Shown piece after piece: positions 55,141 through 62,769 of a stretch of DNA of 64,000 nucleotides; within the stretch, counting starts at the first letter, position 1, and every line of letters starts with the position of its first letter. Both the position numbers and the translations under genes were made by a program. Source of the stretch: Dyadobacter koreensis (GTDB lineage Bacteria; Bacteroidota; Bacteroidia; Cytophagales; Spirosomataceae); assembly GCF_900108855.1 (NCBI RefSeq), contig NZ_FNXY01000001.1:1-64000 (forward strand). Reading direction: 5' to 3'. The notes under the pieces were generated by a model. That model searched no databases, was not told the origin of the DNA, and was given only the letters and a program-made list of their open reading frames with translations.

Positions 55141-56289
55141 TTAGTCTTCACTGAACAAATCAATAATCCAGGAAACAGCATCCGGAGCATGTAACGCATC
55201 TGTAGAATCAAGTGTTTGCTTTGCAACGAAAGATGCCCGATTAAGCATTTGTTTTTCATACATCGCAATAGCCGATTTAGTGTCAGGGAACATGTCGCTG
55301 AGCAGACAATTACTCAACTCGAGCGCGTCCAGCATCGCCATATTTACACCTTCACCGGCGTAAGGCGGCATTAGATGTGCGGCATCTCCAAGTATTGTCA
55401 GGTTTGGCAGCGCCTCCCAATTCTGATCCAATGGCATACAGTACTGCGGTCGTGGTACAAAGGGAGTACTGGTATTTTCAAACAGTTCAAGCCAGATTTC
55501 GCCCCAGTCTTTAAACGTATTTTTAAACCAGCTTATCACTTCTGATTTGTCTGAAAAATTTATCCCGCAATCATTTACCCAATTTTCTTCGGTCTTACAA
55601 CCTGTATAAAAAACAAGGCTGCCATCTCCTTTTGAGCTGACAATCAATGACTTTTCACTTCCAAGGGCAAATATCTTTCCTCCATTCAAAAGTCTATGGA
55701 CGGTTGGACTGCGTTTGGCAGAATCATTAACTGCTCCTTCTAAAATTGTTATGCCTGCATAGAAGGGTTTAATCGGGGTGATGTAAGATCGAATTTTCGA
55801 ATTGGCCCCATCGGCAGCAATAACGATATCAGCCTCTACAGTCCTGCCGTTTTTAAATGCAATTTTTAAAGACTTTCCTTCCGGGTTAAGGGAAACGAAT
55901 TGGCTATCCCAAACTACCGTTTCCGGCGTCAAAGAATCCAGTAAAATTTTTTGAAGCGGGCCACGGTCAATTTCAGGTCTGTAAGTATTTTCCATACTCT
56001 GCTCACTATCATCAAAATGGATAATCCCGTTTTGATCTACAACTCTTAACTTGTCAGCACCCGGGCGATAATTTGCTTTGAAAGCATCCATCAGACCGGC
56101 TTGGCCGAGCGCTTTCAATCCGGATTCTTCATGAAGATCCAACGTGGCGCCTTTTGACCTGGCATCTTTATGCTCATCCCTTTCATAAACTTTTACCTCC
56201 ACCCCATTCATTTGCAGAAGACGTGCTAGCGTTAACCCTCCAGGCCCGCCTCCGACGATTGCTATATTTTTGTTTTTAAGTAATTTCAT
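55141..56289 (-). CDS. TetX-like FAD-dependent monooxygenase
   Basis: A 382-residue class A flavoprotein hydroxylase. The Rossmann motif AIVGGGPGGLTLARLLQMNG starts at about residue 10, the DG-type motif appears as VIAADGANSKIR, and the second FAD motif is GDAAHLMPPYAGEGVNMAM near residue 300. Whole-length order and words (VYERDEHKDAR, TLDLHEESG, DWGEIWLELF) closely follow TetX, the Bacteroidota tetracycline monooxygenase, as I remember it. The substrate-contact residues were not compared, so tetracycline inactivation is a possibility, not a call. It sits 16 bases downstream of a TetR-type regulator gene in the same direction. Confidence 0.88.
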   Translation of the reverse strand: MKLLKNKNIAIVGGGPGGLTLARLLQMNGVEVKVYERDEHKDARSKGATLDLHEESGLKALGQAGLMDAFKANYRPGADKLRVVDQNGIIHFDDSEQSMENTYRPEIDRGPLQKILLDSLTPETVVWDSQFVSLNPEGKSLKIAFKNGRTVEADIVIAADGANSKIRSYITPIKPFYAGITILEGAVNDSAKRSPTVHRLLNGGKIFALGSEKSLIVSSKGDGSLVFYTGCKTEENWVNDCGINFSDKSEVISWFKNTFKDWGEIWLELFENTSTPFVPRPQYCMPLDQNWEALPNLTILGDAAHLMPPYAGEGVNMAMLDALELSNCLLSDMFPDTKSAIAMYEKQMLNRASFVAKQTLDSTDALHAPDAVSWIIDLFSED

Positions 56290-56305
56290 TTGACACTTTT
56301 TGTTT

Positions 56306-56905
56306 TTATTTATTCAAAATTCCTTTAATCACCACTGAACAGCAGTCGGTCAAAACAGCTTCGGTGATAATTTGATGTTCTCTTTCCTGATAATCGAAAT
56401 ATTCATTTACCAAATCAAAAACCGGGGAAAACAACAGCGCCCTGCTGACATCCAAGGGAAATTTTTTGATAATTCCCCGATCAATATTTTGCATTAAAAA
56501 CCGGTGAACAGGCGAAAAGAATTGTCCCTGCTTGATATTCGCTTTCTGATATGCCTTATTAAGTAGCGGAGAAGTTTTTCCATGTTGCAGTAGCATGAAA
56601 GCGTGTCGGTTATTTTTCAGGTACTGAAATGTGTTTGTCCAAAGTTTTTGCATTCCTTCGGAAAAACTCATTTCTTCGTCAAATCCGGTCAGCACAGCCT
56701 TTTCGTACGCTCCCAAAACTTCGTCGATAAAAAGTTTAATGAGAAGATCTTCCTTGTTTTCATACTTTAAATAAATGGTTCTCGGCGAGATATTCACTTC
56801 TTTTGCCAGTTTTTGCATGGTCAGATTTTCCAGCCCCTCCTCTGCGATAATCCGAAGAGCAATAGACCGTATTGCTTTTTCTGCTTCAAGATTCTTTGGT
56901 CTCAT
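56306..56905 (-). CDS. TetR/AcrR family transcriptional regulator
   Basis: A 199-residue regulator with an N-terminal helix-turn-helix (RIIAEEGLENLTMQKLAKEVNISPRTIYLKYENKEDLL, residues about 18-55) and a ligand-binding C-terminal helical domain. It is the first gene of a pair with the TetX-like monooxygenase, so it most likely represses its own operon until a compound, perhaps the monooxygenase substrate, binds. The AT-rich upstream region contains a repeated TAAATAAA motif but no clear palindrome was identified as the operator. Confidence 0.9.
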   Translation of the reverse strand: MRPKNLEAEKAIRSIALRIIAEEGLENLTMQKLAKEVNISPRTIYLKYENKEDLLIKLFIDEVLGAYEKAVLTGFDEEMSFSEGMQKLWTNTFQYLKNNRHAFMLLQHGKTSPLLNKAYQKANIKQGQFFSPVHRFLMQNIDRGIIKKFPLDVSRALLFSPVFDLVNEYFDYQEREHQIITEAVLTDCCSVVIKGILNK

Positions 56906-57084
56906 ACACTTTTACTCTTTGCTGTTTAGTCAGTTTATATTTCCACTTGAAATAAAGTTATAAGTAAATAAACATTTACTTATAAATAAAGTTCAGATCG
57001 TAAGTTATTTTATTTAAACTCCACTGCCGGTTTCGTTTCTGTCAAAACCCTATACCTATTTTTGAAATAACAAATGCTGGGAAA

Positions 57085-57180
57085 TTGACAAATAAGAAGA
57101 TTTTGATACTTGACGCTACGGGAAAAACGGGTAGCAGAATCATGCTCAGGCTCGATATTACCATACGACTGGGAATGTGA
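57085..57180 (+). pseudogene. N-terminal remnant of an NAD(P)-binding (NmrA/atypical SDR) gene
   Basis: From a TTG at 57085 the frame reads TNKKILILDATGKTGSRIM and LRLDI before a TGA at 57178-57180. This is the first beta-strand, glycine-rich loop and helix of an NmrA-like or atypical SDR protein (usual GATGxTG, here DATGKTG with the first Gly changed). Nothing downstream continues the fold. It looks like a leftover fragment, about 31 codons long. Confidence 0.5.
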
Positions 57181-57218
57181 AGTGCAAGGGAAAATTATCC
57201 GTCTGAGAAAATATTTAT

Positions 57219-58454
57219 TCACTCACAGTCTGAAATCAACTTGTCAATCTTATCCTGAATAATTTTCTTGTCGCTGACAGACTTTGCCAGGAACAGCGCC
57301 CGATCAAAATTCTCTTTGGCGCGATCTGTATCGACGCTCTGATAAAGCTCTCCAAGTAAAGTGAAATAGAAGTGATTTGTGGTAAGATTTAACTTTTCTG
57401 CCTCGGCAATCGCCGCTTGGTTTCCATAGATTTTCGAGAAGGCGTAAGTTCTGTTGAGGGCAGCAATTGGCGAATATTGAAGAACGAGCAACTGGTTAAA
57501 CAGCTGCAAAATATGCTTCCACTTTTCGATCGAATCATTTTTTACTGTATGCCAATACGCGATTCCGGCTTCAATGTGGTATTTGGACAAAACTTTTCCG
57601 ATCGCGGCTTTATTTAAAAAGAGAATTCCACGGTTGATCAATTCATGATTCCATAAATTTTCGTCCTGATCGTGATACAACACAAAATCATTATTCACAT
57701 TCAATCTGGCGTCGAACCGAGAGGCTTGAAAACACATCAGTGCCAGCAACGCGTTTACAGCTGGCAAGTTGGTCTGCCGGTTTTCTAAGAGCAAATACGT
57801 GAGCCGCATGGCTTCCAGACAAAGACCTTTGCGTATCACCGAGTCTGTACTTTCAGAATAATATCCTTCGCTAAAAAGCAGATAAAGTGTCAGCAACACC
57901 GACTGAATGCGGCTTTCGATTTCTTTCCCATCCGGCAATTCGATTTTCACACGTTCCTGGCGAAGTTTTTCGCGTGCCCGGTAAAGCCGCTTATTGACCG
58001 TCTCTTTATTGGTTAAAAAAGCATCAGCAATTTCATCAATTCCAAATCCACATAGAATTCTTAGCGATAATCCTATCTGAGACTCAACGGGAATGATTGG
58101 ATTACAAATTACAAAAAGCATTTGCAGCTGACTGTCCGTAATATTTTTCTCGGAAAGGTCTATTTCCATGTACTCTTCGGCAGTACCTACAACTTCTTTT
58201 GCTACATGCTCCTGAAAAATTGAATTCCTATTCACAAAAGTAGCTGCTTTATTTTTCGCGACAGTGTAAAGCCAGGCCACTGGGTTTTCAGGCAAACCTT
58301 TGTAAGCCCAGCTTTCCATGGCGGCAAGAAATGTTTCACTTGCAATATCTTCTGCTACTTCGATGTGCTCAAATCCAAAACGTCTGCAAAGCACCGCAGT
58401 GATCTTGCTATATTCCGTTCTGAATAAATGAGGTATCAACTCTTGCTGTTTCAT
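57219..58454 (-). CDS. ECF RNA polymerase sigma factor with C-terminal extension (ECF42-like, DUF6596)
   Basis: A 411-residue sigma factor. Residues of about 1-175 hold sigma-70 regions 2 and 4 (VAEDIASETFLAAMESW, then IDEIADAFLTNKETVNKRLYRAREKL). The remainder is the DUF6596/TPR-like helical extension of the ECF42 group (LYLLFSEGYYSE, then EAMRLTYLLLENR). In that group the extension is needed for activity and the partner is a DGPF/YCII protein rather than an anti-sigma factor; that partner gene is immediately upstream here. No anti-sigma gene is nearby. A perfect hairpin ends 7 bases before the start codon. Confidence 0.92.
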   Translation of the reverse strand: MKQQELIPHLFRTEYSKITAVLCRRFGFEHIEVAEDIASETFLAAMESWAYKGLPENPVAWLYTVAKNKAATFVNRNSIFQEHVAKEVVGTAEEYMEIDLSEKNITDSQLQMLFVICNPIIPVESQIGLSLRILCGFGIDEIADAFLTNKETVNKRLYRAREKLRQERVKIELPDGKEIESRIQSVLLTLYLLFSEGYYSESTDSVIRKGLCLEAMRLTYLLLENRQTNLPAVNALLALMCFQASRFDARLNVNNDFVLYHDQDENLWNHELINRGILFLNKAAIGKVLSKYHIEAGIAYWHTVKNDSIEKWKHILQLFNQLLVLQYSPIAALNRTYAFSKIYGNQAAIAEAEKLNLTTNHFYFTLLGELYQSVDTDRAKENFDRALFLAKSVSDKKIIQDKIDKLISDCE

Positions 58455-58461
58455 AAAATAT

Positions 58462-58488
58462 ACGCGTCCGCAGTTTTAGCGGACGCGT
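58462..58488 (-). promoter_or_regulatory. GC-rich hairpin just upstream of the ECF sigma start codon
   Basis: ACGCGTCCGC (58462-58471) pairs perfectly with GCGGACGCGT (58479-58488) around a 7-base loop. On the mRNA it lies between the YCII gene stop codon (58496) and the sigma ATG (58454), ending 7 bases before the latter. It has no T-run, so it may modulate translation or processing rather than terminate transcription. Confidence 0.6.
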
Positions 58489-58495
58489 GTAGTTT

Positions 58496-58852
58496 TCATT
58501 GATGATCCTCTTCTTTTGCAATTTTCCTGACCTCGACGCTGTTGCCCTCTCCCAGCAAAACAGGCGAGCCTTTTGCAAATTCTACCGCTTCTTCCACAGA
58601 AACTGCTTTGACGATCACAAATCCTCCAATCGTCTCTTTTATATCACCAAACGGGCCGTTGGTAACTACATTATTATGCCATACCACACGGTTGCTTTCA
58701 TCAAAAGGAAGTCCGGTTCCTGACACAAACTTATTCTGGGCAGCAATTCCGCCGATCCAGTCCATTGTCTGTTTCATCCAAATCTGCATTTGTTCCGGAG
58801 ATGCCACTTTGCCGCCATCTTCGTGTCTGAAAATCAAAATGAATTCGTCCAT
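58496..58852 (-). CDS. YCII/DGPF domain protein
   Basis: A 118-residue protein of the YciI-like family. The fold begins MDEFILIFRHEDGG, and the signature region reads VTNGPFGDIKETIGGFVIV, where the family's DGPF is NGPF. It precedes the ECF42-like sigma factor by 41 bases in the same direction, the genomic pairing known for that sigma group. Its biochemical role is unknown; it is thought to act in the same response. Confidence 0.9.
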   Translation of the reverse strand: MDEFILIFRHEDGGKVASPEQMQIWMKQTMDWIGGIAAQNKFVSGTGLPFDESNRVVWHNNVVTNGPFGDIKETIGGFVIVKAVSVEEAVEFAKGSPVLLGEGNSVEVRKIAKEEDHQ

Positions 58853-58942
58853 GTTCTTGTTGGTTAAATTGTCATTAATTTAGCACTTTTTACATCATAT
58901 CAAATGAGTGTTTCAGAATTGGACAGTTCTCACCAAAAGTCA

Positions 58943-58984
58943 CAAAAAAAACCTCTCTCAGCGGATCGCCAAAAAAGAGGTTAC
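58943..58984 (-). terminator. Terminator after the peptidoglycan hydrolase gene
   Basis: AACCTCT (58950-58956) pairs with AGAGGTT (58976-58982). On the minus strand the stem is followed by a long run of T residues, 25 bases beyond the gene's stop codon. Confidence 0.8.
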
Positions 58985-59007
58985 CGGAAACAAATAGGTC
59001 TACTTCT

Positions 59008-59808
59008 TCACGCAAGCAAACGCTCCCCGGTTCTGAACGCTTCAACAAAAGGTTCGAGCCCATGGCTTCCGCCGTTCACTAGCCTGCGTGCCCGCTTCAA
59101 ATCATCTTCAATTAGTGCTTCTTTAATCCGTAATTCTTTTCGCTTGATATAGACAGCAAGGATTCTGGCTGCAATCAGAGAATCATTGGCCATAGCGGGA
59201 TTGTCTATAAGGTTAACTTTCAATTCAGTTCCGATAACCTCGTAATTACTCCTTCCGGTAAGCTGAATAAATCCTCGTCCCTTGAAAGAGGAACCGTCCG
59301 AAGGCCCTTTATTCCCAAGATCCCTCCGATTATCATAAAGATCAAAAGGTTTTCCGCCCGGTGAGGTATTAAACCGTGATTTTCCTTCATCGATAGGTTT
59401 GAAACTTGCGGTTTCGGCGCGGATTGTTGCCAAAGCCATCAGCACCATGTTTTTGTCGGTCAGATCCCGTTCAACGAGCGCGGAAAGAACATCCGGTAAA
59501 TGTTTTTTTATATTATCCAGTGGTGTAAACGGAAACATTTTCGAAACCATGTTCACTGAAATTCTATCAATGACGGAAACGGCTTTAATCGCTGCCTGAG
59601 CCGGCTCGATTCCCAGCGCCTTCAATGTTTTTACACCTGCAACACCATCTGCAAGAATCCCTTCACTCCGCTGAAATGCGATAACCGCAGCCTCTGTCCC
59701 CGGCCCGAAATCGCCGTCAATTTTCCCAGGATTGAACCCCAGAGATTTTAATTTTTCCTGTAATTGCACTACATCAGCGCCAGAGGAGTCACGTTTTAAG
59801 GGATCCAT
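59008..59808 (-). CDS. Peptidoglycan-binding protein with GH19-like (chitinase/lysozyme) domain
   Basis: A 266-residue protein without a signal peptide. Residues of about 5-70 form a PG_binding_1 domain ([37 protein letters not shown]). The catalytic part has the features of GH19-type endolysins: [11 protein letters not shown] with a candidate catalytic Glu, then [19 protein letters not shown]. The mix is typical of phage or bacteriocin-like endolysins and of peptidoglycan-degrading effectors. It follows a DUF2235 lipase gene by 37 bases in the same direction. How it would be exported is not shown by the sequence. Confidence 0.85.
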   Translation of the reverse strand: MDPLKRDSSGADVVQLQEKLKSLGFNPGKIDGDFGPGTEAAVIAFQRSEGILADGVAGVKTLKALGIEPAQAAIKAVSVIDRISVNMVSKMFPFTPLDNIKKHLPDVLSALVERDLTDKNMVLMALATIRAETASFKPIDEGKSRFNTSPGGKPFDLYDNRRDLGNKGPSDGSSFKGRGFIQLTGRSNYEVIGTELKVNLIDNPAMANDSLIAARILAVYIKRKELRIKEALIEDDLKRARRLVNGGSHGLEPFVEAFRTGERLLA

Positions 59809-59845
59809 AAAAATGTCAATTTAGTTAAAAAGTGAGAAGACGGTT

Positions 59846-60883
59846 TCAGGAAACAGGCTCACGCCTTGGAATATTGGCAGGTACATAATCTTTTATTTTT
59901 TCCATACGTTCATAAACAGACTGATGAATATTCTCATGCGAATCGATATCGGTCATAATCTGTCTTTGAAATTTCCCAACGAGTGAAAAGGGGAAATTGA
60001 ACGAATTATACAATTCCCCGGTCACAGTAGGTTTTACGTTGTCTGCCAGGTACTGCTCTTCGAAAGAAAGGCCCGCTCCTCTTGCGTTATTTATCATCCA
60101 ATCCAGCGAAATATCACTTAATCCTTCGTCAGGATATCCGCCTCCAATGTTCGAATGCACTCCGGGAAACCATCTTTGTTCCAAAATCTGGTAATGTCCG
60201 TCAAGTCCGGCATTAGCACTTTGCTTCCAGATGGCGGGCTCGAAATTTTTTCGTTTTTCATCCAGGGCGAGCGCCTGATAAGCGTAGTCTACGTAGCTGC
60301 TTAGGGTTGTATCGTGGAACTCATATTTTTTCTTGTTACCAACAAATTTCAGCGGTATGCCCAGCGAACCGACCGTATCCCAAACGCCGATAAATTTAAT
60401 TCTGAAATCGGGCTGGCTGTATTCTTTACGGAATTCACTGGCAATATCCCCCTCCGGATGCATGCCGGCATTCGCGCGGTCGCGGTAAATCTTGTAAGCC
60501 TGATTGATAAGTGTCAGGTTATTGCTTTTCACCAGTCCGGCAGTACGGATCAATCCTGCCAGACTGCGAGCTGTATACGCGCCGCGACTAAATCCGAAAA
60601 GATACAGCTCGTCGCCCTGAGAATAATTCCAGCAGATGAATTTGTAGATATCCAGAATATTCCTGTCTATCCCGCCGCCGATCATACCATTAAACATACG
60701 CTTCAATTCTGTTCCTTCTACTCCCACTCCTTCGTCGTAGTATTTGAGCTGGTGGATGCCGCTTGAATCTTCATTACAGATTCCCTCAAAGATTTTCTGG
60801 ATGTTTGTCCTGACGGGCTTTCCCTGGTAACTGTCGCCTGGAAGATTCCAGGTTCCGTCACTGCATGTGATGATTCTTTTCAT
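59846..60883 (-). CDS. DUF2235 family protein (T6SS phospholipase Tle1-like catalytic domain)
   Basis: A 345-residue alpha/beta-hydrolase of the DUF2235 family, whose best known members are Tle1 phospholipase effectors of type VI secretion. The N-terminus is CSDGTWN, the nucleophile elbow is GFSRGAYTARSLAG (Ser99), and VHSNIGGGYPDEGLSDISLDWM carries the conserved His/Asp region near the end. There is no signal peptide and no Hcp, VgrG or PAAR gene in the window, so the effector idea is unproven; cytoplasmic DUF2235 enzymes also exist. It is the first gene of a pair with the peptidoglycan hydrolase. Confidence 0.88.
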   Translation of the reverse strand: MKRIITCSDGTWNLPGDSYQGKPVRTNIQKIFEGICNEDSSGIHQLKYYDEGVGVEGTELKRMFNGMIGGGIDRNILDIYKFICWNYSQGDELYLFGFSRGAYTARSLAGLIRTAGLVKSNNLTLINQAYKIYRDRANAGMHPEGDIASEFRKEYSQPDFRIKFIGVWDTVGSLGIPLKFVGNKKKYEFHDTTLSSYVDYAYQALALDEKRKNFEPAIWKQSANAGLDGHYQILEQRWFPGVHSNIGGGYPDEGLSDISLDWMINNARGAGLSFEEQYLADNVKPTVTGELYNSFNFPFSLVGKFQRQIMTDIDSHENIHQSVYERMEKIKDYVPANIPRREPVS

Positions 60884-61201
60884 GTTAAAGGGCTGGAAAC
60901 TTCTCGTTGATATGTTGGGGTAAATTTTCTTACCTACACCAAATTAACAAGACGTAACGAATTAATATACAGAACGTTAAAAAATTTACTTAACGGTTAA
61001 ATCAACACCGGCAACTAAATTATTTTGATATTTTGAGTAGATTAAGAATATGAATTCGACTGCCCGATCGGATTGCAGACTTTTACCGTATGTCTTTAAC
61101 AGCAGTCAATTTTTATAGATTAGAAACTTAGATTTACGGGAAACGTTATGTAGGAAAGCAGTCTGATTTTCCAAACAATTTCTAACAGCAATTTGTGGAG
61201 T
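60884..61201. other. AT-rich divergent spacer
   Basis: The 318 bases between the DUF2235 gene (minus) and the cytochrome b gene (plus) should hold the promoters of both units. I could not assign clear -33/-7 pairs and saw no hairpin or gene. Confidence 0.5.
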
Positions 61202-61903
61202 ATGAAGATCATAAAGGAAAAACATTCGCTTGTGATGCGCTGGACGCACTGGATTAATTTTCCCATTCTGGGAATTATGATTTGGAGCGGACTTTTGATT
61301 TATTGGGCCAATCACTCGTATTCCATTTCAATTTTCGGGTTCACCCTTTTTCGCTTCTTCCCGGATTCGTTTTTCACGTTTTTGCATATTCCGTACAGAC
61401 TTGCAGAAGGTATGGCTTTCCATTTTCTTTTTATGTGGTTTTTTGCTCTAAACGGTTTTTTTTATGTCTTGTATACATTGATTTCAGGCGAATGGCGACA
61501 GCTGATTCCCCAAAAAAATTCCTTTACCGAGGCCTGGCAGGTTATCTTGCACGATCTGCACATTCGCAGATCTTTGCCTGCTCAAAACAAGTATAACGCG
61601 GCGCAACGGATTGCTTACACTGCTATCATCCTAATGGGTTTTGGTTCGTTGTTTACAGGGCTTGCAATCTATAAACCTGTTCAGTTTTATTGGATCTGCT
61701 GGCTTTGCGGAGGGTATCATTTCGCGCGTATTCTACACTTCGCTTTAACGATTGGCTACGTTTTCTTTTTCCTTATTCACGTAGTTCAGGTGATACTGGC
61801 AGGCTGGCGGAATTTCAGCTCCGTAATCTCAGGATTTGAAGTGATCGAAACAAGTCAGAAAGTTCATGGAGAAGCTGGGAACAACTCAGACGATCCAGCG
61901 TGA
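61202..61903 (+). CDS. Cytochrome b/b6 domain protein (b561-like membrane subunit)
   Basis: A 233-residue inner-membrane di-haem cytochrome counted from the ATG at 61202. Four main helices hold candidate haem histidines in RWTHWINFP (helix 1), MAFHFLFMWFFAL (helix 2), ARILHFALT (helix 3) and FFLIHVVQV (helix 4). It belongs to the cytochrome b561/Ni-hydrogenase b-type family, which passes quinol electrons to periplasmic molybdoenzymes. It is the first gene of an operon with a molybdopterin oxidoreductase and MsrB, analogous in role to MsrQ though of a different family. Confidence 0.87.
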   Translation: MKIIKEKHSLVMRWTHWINFPILGIMIWSGLLIYWANHSYSISIFGFTLFRFFPDSFFTFLHIPYRLAEGMAFHFLFMWFFALNGFFYVLYTLISGEWRQLIPQKNSFTEAWQVILHDLHIRRSLPAQNKYNAAQRIAYTAIILMGFGSLFTGLAIYKPVQFYWICWLCGGYHFARILHFALTIGYVFFFLIHVVQVILAGWRNFSSVISGFEVIETSQKVHGEAGNNSDDPA

Positions 61904-61923
61904 ATTGTTATAAAAAAGATTTT

Positions 61924-62709
61924 ATGAAAAATCAGATCGATGAAAAACGCGATAATAACGCGGTTGATAAGAAAATAAAACGCCGGAGTTTTATAGCGTA
62001 TTTAACTTTTTTAACGGTAGGACTTTCAGCTTTCGAGGGGTGGAAGTGGCTGTACCACGCCCCTTCGGAGACACCAGGGGTGACGGGCCGGGCAAGAAAA
62101 CCGCTTCGGGCAGCGCTAAATAAAACGGAATCTTTTTTCAAACAGTTTTTCAGTCCTGATCACCTTGTTAAAACCTATCCAAAATCCTGGGCAGCGAAAA
62201 ACGTTAGGGTGAACAGCGATATTGGTATGACAGATAAAAATTTCAACCCCGAAAACTGGTCATTGTCTGTTCTAAGGAGCGATACAGACGTCCTAAAAAT
62301 CTCGTTGAAAGAGCTCAGGGAGTTGCCTAAAACAGAAATCGTTTTCGATTTTAAATGTGTCGAAGGCTGGGACCAGATCCAGCACTGGGGCGGAGTTAAA
62401 TTTGCGGATTTCATTACTCATTTTAGGCTTGAAGCCCATACAGGCATGGCTTATGTCGGCATGAAAACACCAGACGGAAAATATTTCGTTGGTCTGGATA
62501 TGGAGAGTGCCATGCATCCGCAGACGATTCTGGCATATGAGATGAACGGTCAGCCACTAATTCCTCAACATGGCGAGCCGCTGCGTCTGATTATTCCAGT
62601 GAAGTATGGCATCAAAAATCTGAAACGAATCGGTACGATTTCCTTTTCAAACCAACGTCCTGCCGATTACTGGGCTATGCGAGGATATGATTATTACTCA
62701 GGACTTTAA
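61924..62709 (+). CDS. Tat-exported molybdopterin-dependent oxidoreductase (MsrP/YedY-like)
   Basis: A 261-residue sulfite-oxidase-fold enzyme counted from the ATG at 61924; a GTG overlapping the preceding stop codon is a weaker alternative. The N-terminus carries a twin-arginine signal (KRRSFIAYLTFL) and hydrophobic helix. The molybdenum ligand is Cys145 in FKCVEGW, and the substrate-side region is QHWGGVKFADF, with HGEPLRLIIPVKYGIKNLKRI typical of the family. By comparison with E. coli MsrP it should reduce methionine sulfoxide in envelope proteins. It sits between the cytochrome b and MsrB genes. Confidence 0.9.
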   Translation: MKNQIDEKRDNNAVDKKIKRRSFIAYLTFLTVGLSAFEGWKWLYHAPSETPGVTGRARKPLRAALNKTESFFKQFFSPDHLVKTYPKSWAAKNVRVNSDIGMTDKNFNPENWSLSVLRSDTDVLKISLKELRELPKTEIVFDFKCVEGWDQIQHWGGVKFADFITHFRLEAHTGMAYVGMKTPDGKYFVGLDMESAMHPQTILAYEMNGQPLIPQHGEPLRLIIPVKYGIKNLKRIGTISFSNQRPADYWAMRGYDYYSGL

Positions 62710-62769
62710 GACTATCTAAAATTTTCCTGAATTAAAATTTGTTATCATTTTATAACGTCATTACAAACT

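Noticed and set aside
55141..56289. Calling the monooxygenase a tetracycline resistance gene tet(X)
   Set aside because: Family resemblance is clear, but pocket residues were not compared and divergence is substantial; only a TetX-like label is justified.
57010..57222. 70-codon minus-strand frame upstream of the TetR/TetX region
   Set aside because: It lies opposite the NmrA-like relic and shows no protein family; the relic frame is the meaningful one.
59008..60883. Naming the DUF2235/peptidoglycanase pair as a type VI secretion effector locus
   Set aside because: No Hcp, VgrG, PAAR, sheath or immunity gene is in the window; kept only as a hypothesis.
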